Assembly (NCBI RefSeq): GCF_004792655.1
Contig: NZ_SRZC01000009.1
Location: 62,001-126,000 of the forward strand
Direction of reading: 5' to 3'
Source of the DNA: Palleniella muris
GTDB taxonomy: Bacteria > Bacteroidota > Bacteroidia > Bacteroidales > Bacteroidaceae
Length of the DNA stretch: 64,000 bases
Part shown: piece by piece, positions 34,920 to 44,200 of the stretch
How positions within the stretch are numbered: position 1 is the stretch's first letter
Layout of the letters: the number at the start of each line of letters is the position of its first letter
Made by a program: the position numbers and the translations under genes
Notes under the pieces: generated by a model
Database searches by the model: none
What the model saw: only the letters and a program-made list of their open reading frames with translations
Told to the model about the DNA's origin: nothing

Positions 34920-35264
34920 TTATTCATTTTCAAGCAACTTAGTCACCTCATCCTTCAAAGGCTGGATGTCTTCCTTTATTGTGTCCCAAAGCATTTCGTC
35001 CTTTATCTGACAATAACCATGGACAAGGATATGGCGCATATTGATGATTTGGCGCCATGGAATATGCGAATGCTTTTCACGGAACTCTTTTGTAAGCATA
35101 TAGGATGCTTCACCGATTATCTCAAGATTCTTGATTACAGCAAAGCGCCGCATCACATCATTACGCAATTCATCTTCCGTGACACCATCGGTAAACTGGC
35201 GAATATAGTCTATTGCCTGCAATATATGTTCAAGGCGTGCCTTGTCTCTAATTGGCTCTCTCAT
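34920..35264 (-). CDS. hepT: HepT-like ribonuclease toxin (DUF86)
   Basis: 114 residues from MREPIRDKARLEHILQAIDY; the upstream Met at 35291 is possible but would deepen the overlap with mntA. All-helical HEPN protein with the family signature RHILVHGY (R-x4-H-x-Y) near residue 86, the RNase active site or AMP-acceptor Tyr. Its start overlaps the mntA end by 17 bases. In known MntA-HepT pairs the nucleotidyltransferase silences HepT by adding AMP to that Tyr. Confidence 0.9.
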   Translation of the reverse strand: MREPIRDKARLEHILQAIDYIRQFTDGVTEDELRNDVMRRFAVIKNLEIIGEASYMLTKEFREKHSHIPWRQIINMRHILVHGYCQIKDEMLWDTIKEDIQPLKDEVTKLLENE

Positions 35265-35544
35265 ACACAAGGATTTTATCGCGTTCCGCACTCGCTAATG
35301 CGAAGTTCATCAGCTGCCCTTCCTCTACAAGGTCGATTTTCCGCATCAACAAATCTTCCAGACTGCACATCATGCTGCTGAATTTCAACAACGACATCCT
35401 TGTGCCGGGAGAAAAGCGCACCATTATGTCAACATCGCTGTCCAAACGTTCCTCCCCACGAGAGTAAGAACCGAACACCCATGCTTTCTCCACTGGCTGG
35501 TCTTTGAAAAAATGCTGAAGTTTTGCTGTAATTATAGAATCCAT
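35248..35544 (-). CDS. mntA: MntA-like minimal nucleotidyltransferase antitoxin
   Basis: 98 residues from MDSIITAKLQHFFKDQPVEK; a Met ten residues upstream is also in frame. The motif GSYSRGEERLDSDVD is the complete GS-x10-DxD nucleotidyltransferase signature, with a third acidic residue in KIDLVEEG. It forms a type VII toxin-antitoxin pair with the overlapping hepT. A near-consensus promoter lies just upstream. Confidence 0.9.
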   Translation of the reverse strand: MDSIITAKLQHFFKDQPVEKAWVFGSYSRGEERLDSDVDIMVRFSPGTRMSLLKFSSMMCSLEDLLMRKIDLVEEGQLMNFALASAERDKILVYERAN

Positions 35545-35571
35545 AATCACTTGTTTTATTGGTTGCTGCTG

Positions 35572-35603
35572 CAAAGATACGAATAAGTTGAGAGAAAACC
35601 AAA
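35572..35603 (-). promoter_or_regulatory. Promoter for mntA-hepT (TTTG, 20 bases, TATCTTTG)
   Basis: Minus-strand TATCTTTG at 35579-35572 with TTTG at 35603-35600, spacing 20, 28 bases upstream of the mntA start. It lies inside the 71-bp direct repeats, so the pair carries its own promoter. Confidence 0.65.
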
Positions 35604-35633
35604 TTTTTGTTTAAGTTTTCCGAACGAAACAAT

Positions 35634-35704
35634 TATAGTCAAACAAAATTGATTTGCGAAAACACTCATGCCTTATTGTAGAACATCTCCATGCAAAGTG
35701 TGGC
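35634..35704. repeat. 71-bp direct repeat, right copy
   Basis: Perfect copy of 34418-34488. After it the sequence diverges at once, although a partial TGTAGAACAT recurs at 35711. The rest of the 426-base gap 35545-35970 holds the mntA promoter and the ATPase promoter. Confidence 0.95.
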
Positions 35705-35904
35705 AGTTACTGTAGAACATGGAAATTATACAAAAACGCAATCATTGGGTAATAGGAAAACCATGGGCAATGCGCTTGCATATTTTCACAAATCTATTCT
35801 GTTTGACTCTAAAAAAGATTATTATCAGGGAATCTTCTTAATTCGCGTAAAGAATATACGTCAAGCCTATTATTTGATAATTTTGAGAAAAAATGTGTTT
35901 TTTG

Positions 35905-35936
35905 TTTGTTTGTTTGACGGAATAAATGTAATTTTG
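35905..35936 (+). promoter_or_regulatory. Promoter for the DUF4143 ATPase (TTTG, 20 bases, TAATTTTG)
   Basis: TAATTTTG at 35929-35936 with TTTG at 35905-35908 within a GTTT-repeat, 34 bases upstream of ATG 35971. Confidence 0.6.
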
Positions 35937-35970
35937 CAGGCATAAAATAACAGAATAAATGTAATCCGCC

Positions 35971-37335
35971 ATGCTAAAGCGCAGAATATCAACAGAAATC
36001 GAAAATTATCTTAAATCTTCTTCCAACAAAATACTTGTTGTGGATGGTGCAAGACAAATCGGCAAGTCGTATATCATCAGGCATGTCGGCAAAAGCATGT
36101 TCAGAAACTATATCGAGATAAATATGGAACGGGACAAGCAGAATGACCGTCTGTTTGCAGAAGCCAAGACTGTAGAGTCCTTCTATCTTTCACTAAGTTC
36201 CATTGCCGGCGACAGACTTGGGACAAAAGAGGATACCCTTGTCTTCATAGACGAAATACAAGCCTACGAGCATCTGCTGACACTGGTGAAGTTCCTTATG
36301 GAAGACGGACGCTTCACTTATGTCGCCAGCGGTTCGCTGCTTGGTGTTACGCTACGCAAGACACAATCTGTGCCTGTGGGCAGTATACAACGCTTGCGGA
36401 TGTTCCCACTCGATTTCGAAGAGTTCCTTTGGGCTAACAATGTGGGGGATGAGACTATCCGAGAGATGAAAAAATGCCATGAGCAACGGATAGCACTGCC
36501 TGACGCCATCCACCGAAAGATAATGGACATTTTCCGCCGTTACCTGCTTGTGGGCGGACTGCCTGACGCTGTCAACACATATCTGTCAGAACATAACATC
36601 GTAAAGGTCAGGCAAGTGCAGAACGACATAATGGAACTCTACATTAGTGATGCCGCAAAATACGAGGGAGAGTCATCACGCAAACTGAAAATACAGCGTA
36701 TCTATGACATGATTCCGTCCAACATGGAAAATCATAAGAAACGAATAAGAGTCAAGGATATAGAGGGAAAAGCAGGCAAACGTACAAGTGACTACGAGGA
36801 CGAGTTCGACTACCTCATATCCTCAGGCATCTCATTGGATGTGAATGCCATCAGCCAACCTACTTACCCATTGGTGCAGAATGCAGGGAAGAATCTTCTG
36901 AAACTTTACCTGAACGATGTCGGGTTATTGACCGCCAAGCTCTATCGCAACAACATCAAGCCCATACTGGAAGATACATGCAGCGTAAACCTTGGTGCAG
37001 TATACGAGACTGTAGTGGCACAGGAACTGCGAGCACATGGTTTCCGCCTTTATTACTATGACAACAAGAAGAATGGAGAGGTTGACTACCTTATAGACGA
37101 CACTTTGACAATGTCTTCACTACCCATTGAGGTAAAGTCCGGAAAAGACTACACTGCCCACAGTGCCTTGAGCAAGTTTCTTGCCATAAGGGATTATCAT
37201 GTAAAGTCAGCCGTGGTGCTTTCTAACGAGCAATCCGTTTATGAAAAACATGGAATAACCTATATGCCAATCTATAACGTAATGTTCTTTTGGCAGGACA
37301 TAGACCTTCAGGAGAGTGAACTCACCTTATTTTAG
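35971..37335 (+). CDS. AAA_14/DUF4143 family ATPase
   Basis: 454 residues. Walker A is GARQIGKSYI (about 26-35) and Walker B LVFIDEIQ (about 90), in the order of the AAA_14 domain, with sensor-like YVASGSLLG. The C-terminal DUF4143 domain (VYETVVAQELRAHGFRLYYYDNKKNGEVDYLID) looks like a PD-(D/E)xK nuclease relative with VDYLI and EVKSG in order. These ATPases are common, patchily distributed accessory genes without a firm biological role. It is a monocistronic gene in the AT-richer island. Confidence 0.88.
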   Translation: MLKRRISTEIENYLKSSSNKILVVDGARQIGKSYIIRHVGKSMFRNYIEINMERDKQNDRLFAEAKTVESFYLSLSSIAGDRLGTKEDTLVFIDEIQAYEHLLTLVKFLMEDGRFTYVASGSLLGVTLRKTQSVPVGSIQRLRMFPLDFEEFLWANNVGDETIREMKKCHEQRIALPDAIHRKIMDIFRRYLLVGGLPDAVNTYLSEHNIVKVRQVQNDIMELYISDAAKYEGESSRKLKIQRIYDMIPSNMENHKKRIRVKDIEGKAGKRTSDYEDEFDYLISSGISLDVNAISQPTYPLVQNAGKNLLKLYLNDVGLLTAKLYRNNIKPILEDTCSVNLGAVYETVVAQELRAHGFRLYYYDNKKNGEVDYLIDDTLTMSSLPIEVKSGKDYTAHSALSKFLAIRDYHVKSAVVLSNEQSVYEKHGITYMPIYNVMFFWQDIDLQESELTLF

Positions 37336-37387
37336 GCACACCATACCATCTGCATTCTCATGATTATGCCCATGTCGGGCTAACAGA

Positions 37388-37420
37388 ACAGAGGCACCGC
37401 CTGTCAAGCGGTGCCTCTGT
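37388..37420. terminator. Bidirectional terminator between the ATPase gene and the PUL
   Basis: A perfect 13-base stem (37388-37400 with 37408-37420) and a 7-base loop between convergent genes, followed by CTTGTATT. Confidence 0.75.
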
Positions 37421-37473
37421 CTTGTATTCTGGTTACCAACTAATAACGATTAGTTGATTTCTTTTGCATAAGG

Positions 37474-39078
37474 TTACTTCATCAGGTACTTCTTGCCGTT
37501 CTTGATGACGATGCCCTTGTAGTTCTCGTCAACAACCTGTCCGGCGAGGTTGTAGATAGCATTGCTCTTGACAGCAGGAGCGACTGTCTCCACGTTCTCG
37601 ATAGCAGTTGAAGGTCCAGGGGTGAACTTGTAGCCATAGAGACCAATCTGGCTCTTAGGGCTAAGAATCATGTACTTGCCGGCATTGAGACTGAACTTGA
37701 AGTTACCTGCGAACTGCTTGCCAGGGTCACCGTCACGGCTTGGGAGATAGTTCTCGTCAAGAGTGCGCTCCGCAATAGGTTCCAAGGTATTGTTGTTATA
37801 CCATCCTGTGAAGCTTACAGCCTCCGGTGCGAGTGGCTTTGTCGTGCTTTCGTCTATAATGTAGAGAGCATTCTTCGGACGCCATACCATGAGGATAGCC
37901 TCCATTGTACCAGCCGTAGCAACTTCCACCTCAATGTATGTTCCTACAACAGGGAGCTTGCCGCAAGTTGGCTCATAGAACTCTTCTGTTACACGGTCTG
38001 CTATACCGTCGTTTGTTTGTTCATACCAATAGGTGCGTGAGATACTTGGGTTTCCACGACCCATGATGCAGTGTGTGAATGTCTCGTCCCAAATCTGGTT
38101 GCCGCTGCCGTTTGCACGGAGGTCCACCCAGGTCTTCTTGCCTGCGAGGCACTGGTCAAGATCGCTGTCATTTCCGGAAGGAGAATCAGCAGCCTTGCCG
38201 TTAGGAGTAGAGCGGTATGTGATTTTCACATTCTCTGTCTGGCCATAGATGTAAGCGCTGCCGTCAGCAACAGTCATGAGTTTTGCCTCTGCGTCAGCAG
38301 CCTGATTGCCGTTGAACTCTGGCTCGACAGTTGCAATGGCCTGGCCTACTGACCAAGACTCACCTGCTGCAACAGCACCACCCTCAACGAAAGAAATGCC
38401 ATAGAGAGTGTGGTTCTGGCCTGCTGCAATAATCCAATATGACTTGCCAGCTTCTACGTTTGCTGTAATCTCGAAGTCAGCATCAGCTGTATTCATGAAA
38501 GCTACAGTCTGATAGCAAGTGTATATCTCTCCGAAGTCAGGGTCTTCCTTCTCAACAGTAGTGAGGATAGCGAAAGATCGTGTCTTTCCTGCTTCACCCT
38601 TAGAATTGTTTGCAATGTTGAATCCAAGGACACCATTGATTTTTGCAGTTACCTTCAACATTGTCTGACCGTCAAAATCATTGAAGAGGTTCAAGTTTCC
38701 ATACTCAGAAGCATTGAATTCTTCAGCCTTGAAATTGTTATCAAGGGTTTTCTTCTGAATGCCGAGGTTGATGTAGTTCTCTACGAGTCCGTGCTCCTTA
38801 AGAACAGCTGAACCCTGAGCCCACTGATCAAGGAAGTTAACATCGTTTTCACCAGCTACTGTCATCAGTTCATTGTCCAAGATAACAACACCCTTTGGAA
38901 TAAGCACACCAGTGTTCCAGCTCATTGTGCCGTAGCCAGACTGAGTGCGGAGAGTCTCAGCACTTTCCTGAGAAATAATGAAATGACCCGGCTTTTCAGC
39001 TACAGGCACAAACCAATCAACTGCACTTGCTGACAATGTAGCAAGGACTGCAGCGCATGAAAGTAAAAATTTCTTCAT
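37474..39078 (-). CDS. Secreted protein of the pectin locus, unknown fold, C-terminal tag
   Basis: 534 residues; signal peptide MKKFLLSCAAVLATLSASA without a lipobox. Beta-rich throughout, with FEITANVEAGKSYWIIAAGQ and FKFSLNAGKYMILSPKSQ resembling carbohydrate-binding or jelly-roll strands; no catalytic motif recognised. The end IYNLAGQVVDENYKGIVIKN matches the tag on several secreted proteins here. It is the last gene of the susC-susD unit (95 bases after susD), the place of SusE/F-type surface glycan-binding proteins, so glycan binding is a reasonable but unproven guess. Confidence 0.75.
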   Translation of the reverse strand: MKKFLLSCAAVLATLSASAVDWFVPVAEKPGHFIISQESAETLRTQSGYGTMSWNTGVLIPKGVVILDNELMTVAGENDVNFLDQWAQGSAVLKEHGLVENYINLGIQKKTLDNNFKAEEFNASEYGNLNLFNDFDGQTMLKVTAKINGVLGFNIANNSKGEAGKTRSFAILTTVEKEDPDFGEIYTCYQTVAFMNTADADFEITANVEAGKSYWIIAAGQNHTLYGISFVEGGAVAAGESWSVGQAIATVEPEFNGNQAADAEAKLMTVADGSAYIYGQTENVKITYRSTPNGKAADSPSGNDSDLDQCLAGKKTWVDLRANGSGNQIWDETFTHCIMGRGNPSISRTYWYEQTNDGIADRVTEEFYEPTCGKLPVVGTYIEVEVATAGTMEAILMVWRPKNALYIIDESTTKPLAPEAVSFTGWYNNNTLEPIAERTLDENYLPSRDGDPGKQFAGNFKFSLNAGKYMILSPKSQIGLYGYKFTPGPSTAIENVETVAPAVKSNAIYNLAGQVVDENYKGIVIKNGKKYLMK

Positions 39079-39116
39079 AAGTTATTAGTTTTGTTAATTA
39101 ATAAATAATTGTTTTT

Positions 39117-39157
39117 TATTCCTGCGGTCAGCGGTTATTACCGACCGCAGGAATAAG
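39117..39157. terminator. Hairpin between susD and the secreted-protein gene
   Basis: A perfect 14-base stem (39117-39130 with 39144-39157, TTATTCCTGCGGTC). It could partly end transcription after susD and lower expression of the third gene. Confidence 0.55.
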
Positions 39158-39172
39158 GTTTATGGGATTTCT

Positions 39173-41167
39173 TTAATAGCCCTTTGAAGGAGTTGTGCCG
39201 TAGCCATTGTCACCGTACTGTTCCTTATTGAAGATACGGTCAAGGAAGTCCTGAGCGATTGGCATGTTGTACATATAGTCCTTAAAGAACTTAGCAGCGC
39301 GCTTGTTATATTTTGGCAAGCGTGTCTCGAAAGCGCGGTGGCGCTTGAGGAGTGCGCGGCGTGTGTATTCGCCGGCCATTTCGCGAGCGTACTCGTCAAA
39401 GATGTCGTCCTCAGAAGCGTCAGTGATCTGTGGTGCGGTTGTTCCCGGGCGTGCCGCGCGGTTGCGGAGTATGTTAAGGTATGGTGCCGCCTTGCTGCCG
39501 TCGCCAAGCTGCTGCCATGCCTCAGCTGCGATGAGGTAAACCTCTGCCATACGCATGATCATTATGTCACCGCTCTTCTGGTCAAGACCCTTGCCCCATG
39601 CACCGTCGTAAGCCCAGTTGAACTTGATGAGTGAAGGGAAGAGGGTGTTGGAGTTTGTGCCGTCGAAGGCAGTTGACTTATACTCTGTAGAGAATTCTCC
39701 GCCATAAAGGTCGTCGATGTTGACAGTGAAATAAGGGCTTTCCTGCTTCTGTTCCTTTGTCTTATACTCCTTTGAGAGTACTATCAAGAAACGGTTGTCG
39801 TCAGCAGCTACAGGGTAGTCGATAACGTAGAGGTTCTTCACGTCCTTGATTCTCTGTGTTGTCTTGTAGTCTGCAGGCTTCATGCCCTTTGGCCAGAATC
39901 CGTTGAATACATACTGGTTGGATGCTCCGCCTGTGACAACATCCATATCGACGAGAGGAAGGAGGTATGTGTTAAGATATTTCTGTCCCATGCCATACTT
40001 GTCGATGAGTGCCTGGTCAATCTTCTTCGCATACGTTCTGTAGTCAACCCATCCGCAGTCAACCATTGAGAATGCAGAAAAGGCTGTCATGAATGTGTTC
40101 TCATAGCGACGGTCCCATGAAGGGTCGAACACGTCCATAGTGTACTTGGAAGGAGCGAAGACATGCTCGTTAGTACGTCCGAGGTAGTAGTTTTGCTTTC
40201 CTTCGAATGGGAAGAGGTCGTTGCAAGACTTTGAGCTGCCCGGCTCACACATTGTGTACTTGAAGAGATTCTGCTTCTGATAGTAGCCTCCTGCATTAGG
40301 GTCAGTCATGTTGACACCTGATGCAATGAAGAGAGCCTCCTTATTGTTTCGGTTGTTTGCCTGTGCCCAAAGGTCGTCAACAGTAGGATACATGAACCAG
40401 TCATACTTGCTCCGGTTGTTAATCATCTCCTCAGCAGCGTCCTTGGCAGCAGTCCAGAGTTCCTTCTCGCGAGCAGCGTTGCCGGCTGCCTTTGCTTCGC
40501 CGGCCCACTGAGCGTAGGCACGGCAAAGGAGTCCCTGGGCAGTCTTCTTTGTCACGCGGGCATACTGTCCGTTTCTTGGCTGTGTGCCAAGTACGTGTGC
40601 AGCATCCTTAAGGTCCTGCTCTATTGCCCGGTAGATTTCGTCAACTGTTGAGCGTACAGGGTTATTGTCAATATCTCCAACCTCTGTCTTTGTGAGAGTG
40701 ACAGGACCGTAGTAAGTGACAAGGGTAAGGTAGAAATAAGCGCGGAGGGTCTTTGCTTCTGCAACAACCTGAGCTTTCTCTGCCTCAGAGGCGCCAGTGA
40801 CGCTTTCTGCATGGTTGATTACTGTGTTACAGTGGGCAATGGTAGCATAAGCTTGATTGAACACCTTCTTTGTACCGTTGGTACTTGTTGTGAGACCCTC
40901 ATAATACATTGGTTCCGGAGCATAGAGAGGGCTTGCGCCGGAGCAGAGCCACATGTCGGAACCGCCTTCTGCCACAGAGAGGAAATCATAAGCGCGGAAG
41001 AGTTCCTGAGAGAGGGAACTATAGCAATAAGTTGCCAGTCCTTCCCATGTATTAAAGTTCTCTATTGTGTTGTTGCCTGCTGAAGGATTATACTCGTCAA
41101 GTTCACATGATGTAAAGCCAAGAGAGCATGCAAGACCTGCGGCGATATATAGTTTCTTTATTTTCAT
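39173..41167 (-). CDS. SusD/RagB family glycan-binding outer-membrane lipoprotein
   Basis: 664 residues. Lipoprotein signal MKIKKLYIAAGLACSLGFTSC with Cys 21 followed by ELDEYNPSA. N-terminal TPR-like helices (AKTLRAYFYLTLVTYYGPV is the typical RAYFY...G.V signature) and the SusD C-terminal region (MIMRMAEVYLIAAEAWQQLG, EFAREMAGE-like EYAREMAGEYTRRALLKRHR). At 664 residues it is longer than the usual 500-600. It pairs with the upstream SusC, 53 bases away, as the lid of the outer-membrane transporter, here presumably for pectin oligosaccharides. Confidence 0.95.
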   Translation of the reverse strand: MKIKKLYIAAGLACSLGFTSCELDEYNPSAGNNTIENFNTWEGLATYCYSSLSQELFRAYDFLSVAEGGSDMWLCSGASPLYAPEPMYYEGLTTSTNGTKKVFNQAYATIAHCNTVINHAESVTGASEAEKAQVVAEAKTLRAYFYLTLVTYYGPVTLTKTEVGDIDNNPVRSTVDEIYRAIEQDLKDAAHVLGTQPRNGQYARVTKKTAQGLLCRAYAQWAGEAKAAGNAAREKELWTAAKDAAEEMINNRSKYDWFMYPTVDDLWAQANNRNNKEALFIASGVNMTDPNAGGYYQKQNLFKYTMCEPGSSKSCNDLFPFEGKQNYYLGRTNEHVFAPSKYTMDVFDPSWDRRYENTFMTAFSAFSMVDCGWVDYRTYAKKIDQALIDKYGMGQKYLNTYLLPLVDMDVVTGGASNQYVFNGFWPKGMKPADYKTTQRIKDVKNLYVIDYPVAADDNRFLIVLSKEYKTKEQKQESPYFTVNIDDLYGGEFSTEYKSTAFDGTNSNTLFPSLIKFNWAYDGAWGKGLDQKSGDIMIMRMAEVYLIAAEAWQQLGDGSKAAPYLNILRNRAARPGTTAPQITDASEDDIFDEYAREMAGEYTRRALLKRHRAFETRLPKYNKRAAKFFKDYMYNMPIAQDFLDRIFNKEQYGDNGYGTTPSKGY

Positions 41168-41219
41168 AAGTTGTTTCGTTTTATGTTTTTTGAAAATCGC
41201 TTAACAATCAGTTGTGCTT

Positions 41220-44200
41220 TTAGAAAGTGAGATTTACACCGAACACGAGCTGCTTTGTAAGAGGGTAAGACATGCTTCCGCCCATTTCAGGGTCATAATT
41301 CTCAAGGAGGTCGCTCTTAGCGATGATGATAGGATTAGTGATTGTTCCGTAGATACGGAGGTTCTCAATACCGACTTTCTTTGCTATGTTAGTAGGCAAT
41401 GTGTAGCCGAGAGTGATGTTTTTAACCTTGAAGAAAGAACCGTCTGTGAATGAGAGACCGGAATAGCCGGTATAGTCTATTCGGTTCATTGTAGAGTTGA
41501 TGGCAGGGAAATAGTGGCTCTCATGACCAGTCTCTGTTGTCCAGAAATCGAAGTTTGTAGGGAAGTTTCTTCCGACGTTTGGCTCGCAAGCACCTACGAG
41601 GTCATAAGAAATCATCTGTCCCCAGCGCATGTACATATATATGGAGAGGTCGAAGTTCTTGTAAGTGAATGTGTTCTTCAGACCGGCTGTCCAGTCAGGG
41701 CTCTTATGTCCAAGCACCTGCTTGTCGTTATCGCTGATGACATAGAGGTTGTCCTTGTCATAATGTTTGAGCACGCGCTCAATCTCACCGTTGGCGTTCT
41801 CTTCCTCAACCCACTTAGAGTACTGTCCTGGACCATCGTGGATGAGTCCCGGGATGTCAATCTTAAGATGTCCGGGCTTCTGGTTGAAGACTGCAGCGTC
41901 CTCAGCCTCATCGAGAGTCCATGTACCATTAAGTTTATACTCGTAGAATGAGTTTATAGGCTCACCTACGCGGTAGATTGTGCTACTGCCGATGACATCG
42001 TTTGGAGTGGCGAGCTTCTTGATTTCCTCGTGGTTGGCAGTGAATGTTGCGTTGACAGTCCAAGAGAAGCCGCCTGGCTTCTTGGCGATGAATGGGCGTC
42101 CGGTGATGGCGAGTTCGAGACCATTGTTCTGTGTCTCACAAATGTTCATCATTGTCTTGAAAGGCGCTGATGCTGAGAAGCCACCGTTGTTAATGCCGAG
42201 ATCCTTTTCGTAGATGACATCCTCTGTCTTTGTGCTGTAGTAATCGATAGTAGCATCGATGCGTCCATTGAGGAATGCTGCGTCAATACCGATGTTCCAG
42301 TTCTTTGACTTCTCCCAGCCGAGGTCGAAGTTAGCGATGTTCTGTGTATAGTTAGTGATGAATGCAGAACCGTTGCTGAAACCGAGTGTGCCAGGCTTGA
42401 ATGTTGAGTAGCTTGAATATGGGTTGATGTTTGCAGTACCAGTCACACCGTAGCCTATGCGAATCTTCAGGTTGTCGAGCCATGAGCGTGTGCTCTCCAT
42501 GAACTTCTCGTCAGAGATTCTCCATCCAAGAGAGAATGCAGGGAATGTGTCCCACTTGTTGCCTGTTGCGAGGCGTGAGTCGCCGTCGTGGCGCACTGAT
42601 ACGCTTGCAAGGTATCTACCAAGGTAAGAGTAATTGATACGTCCCACGTAGCCCATCTTCTTGCGCATGGTGTAGTTTGACGTAGCGTAAGTGTTATTGC
42701 GATTAGAGAGGTTCTCGTCAAGGTTATGCCAAAGATATGAGTTGGATGAGAGATTGTTTCCATAGCCGAGATTCACCTCTGTGCGGTTGTGGCTCCATGA
42801 TGTTACGCCCGTCACTGTGAATTCATGCACCTTATTTATATTGAAATTATAGGTGAGGATGTTCTCCCATGTGTAGTTGTAAGCGAATGAGTTGTTTATT
42901 GAAGCGTAAACGTTAGAGTTTGTACCCGTAGCATCAGCACCACTGTTCTCGTAGTAGTTGTAGCATCCTATACCCTCAAAGCGGTTTGTCTTGCCATAGG
43001 AGAGAGTGGCGTTGACGCGGCTCTCAAGAGTAAGACCCTTCAGTGGAGTAATGCGGATATAAGGATTGAAATGGAGATGTGTGCCCTGGTAGTTGTTGCG
43101 ATAGTTGCCCTTATTGTTGACAAGGATACTCACTGTGCCTGAACCATCTATAGGGCAAATGTTAGGGTTACCTTGCTCATCATAGAATGAGCCGATAGGA
43201 CTCTCAGAGAGGAGCTTGTAAAGGTTTTCTTGTCCCTTATTTCTGTAGTTGAAGCTACCCTGTATGTTCACACCTGCTGCCAGCCAGTTGTTAATCTGGT
43301 GGTCGACGCGGATGTTTGTGGAGTAAATTTTATTGTTATCGTTAGCATACTGTCCCTTTTCGTCAGAGAAGTTCAGTGACATGTAGGCCTTTGTCTTCTC
43401 GTTGCCACCAGAGACTGAGAGAGAGTAGTTCTGAGTCATTCCTGTCTTCAGCAACTCGTCAGCCCAGTTGAGTGAGTGAGTGCGGAGATAGTCGGTGACG
43501 GTGAGATTAGGGTTCAGTTCCTTTGCAGCCTGAAAGCTTGAATAAGCACTGCCGAGGACAGAGCTCTCGTCAACGATACCCCCCCCTTCCTGGAGAGAGA
43601 GTTTGCGGAGGTTATAGAATCCTTCTGCGTCATAAACCTCCGGCACTGTTGACCATCCGTTTATGCCAAGGTAAGCGTTGAGGTTGACTGTAATCTTGCC
43701 AGCCTTGCCACTCTTTGTTGTCACGATGATGATACCATTGGCACCGGCAGAACCGTAAACAGCAGTAGAGGAAGCGTCCTTAAGCACTTCTATTGACTCA
43801 ATGTCGTTAGGGTTTATAGTGTTGATGTCGCCAGGCATACCGTCGATGATATATGTTGGTGTGCCGTCAGCAGAGAATGAGCGGTTACCACGGAGCTGCA
43901 CTGTCGGTGTTGCACCGGCCTGTCCGGAAGAGCGTGAGATGTCAAGACCTGCCACCTTTCCCTGAAGGGCATCCATTGCGTTGGCTCCAGGGTTGAGGGT
44001 TATATCCTCCGACTTCACAGATGTGACAGCGCCGGTGAGGTCGCGCTTCTTTATAGTGCCGTAACCGATGACAACAATTTCGTCCATCATCTGGTTGTCC
44101 GGCTGCAGTTGAACCTTCATGCCGTTTGTCAGCTTCACTGTCTGTGTGATATAGCCCACATAAGAGATTTCGATTGTTGCTCCGTTGGCTGCATTGATGG

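Noticed and set aside
34418..35704. Insertion sequence bounded by 71-bp direct repeats
   Set aside because: No transposase or integrase frame and no short terminal inverted repeats; direct repeats of 71 bases are far longer than target duplications.
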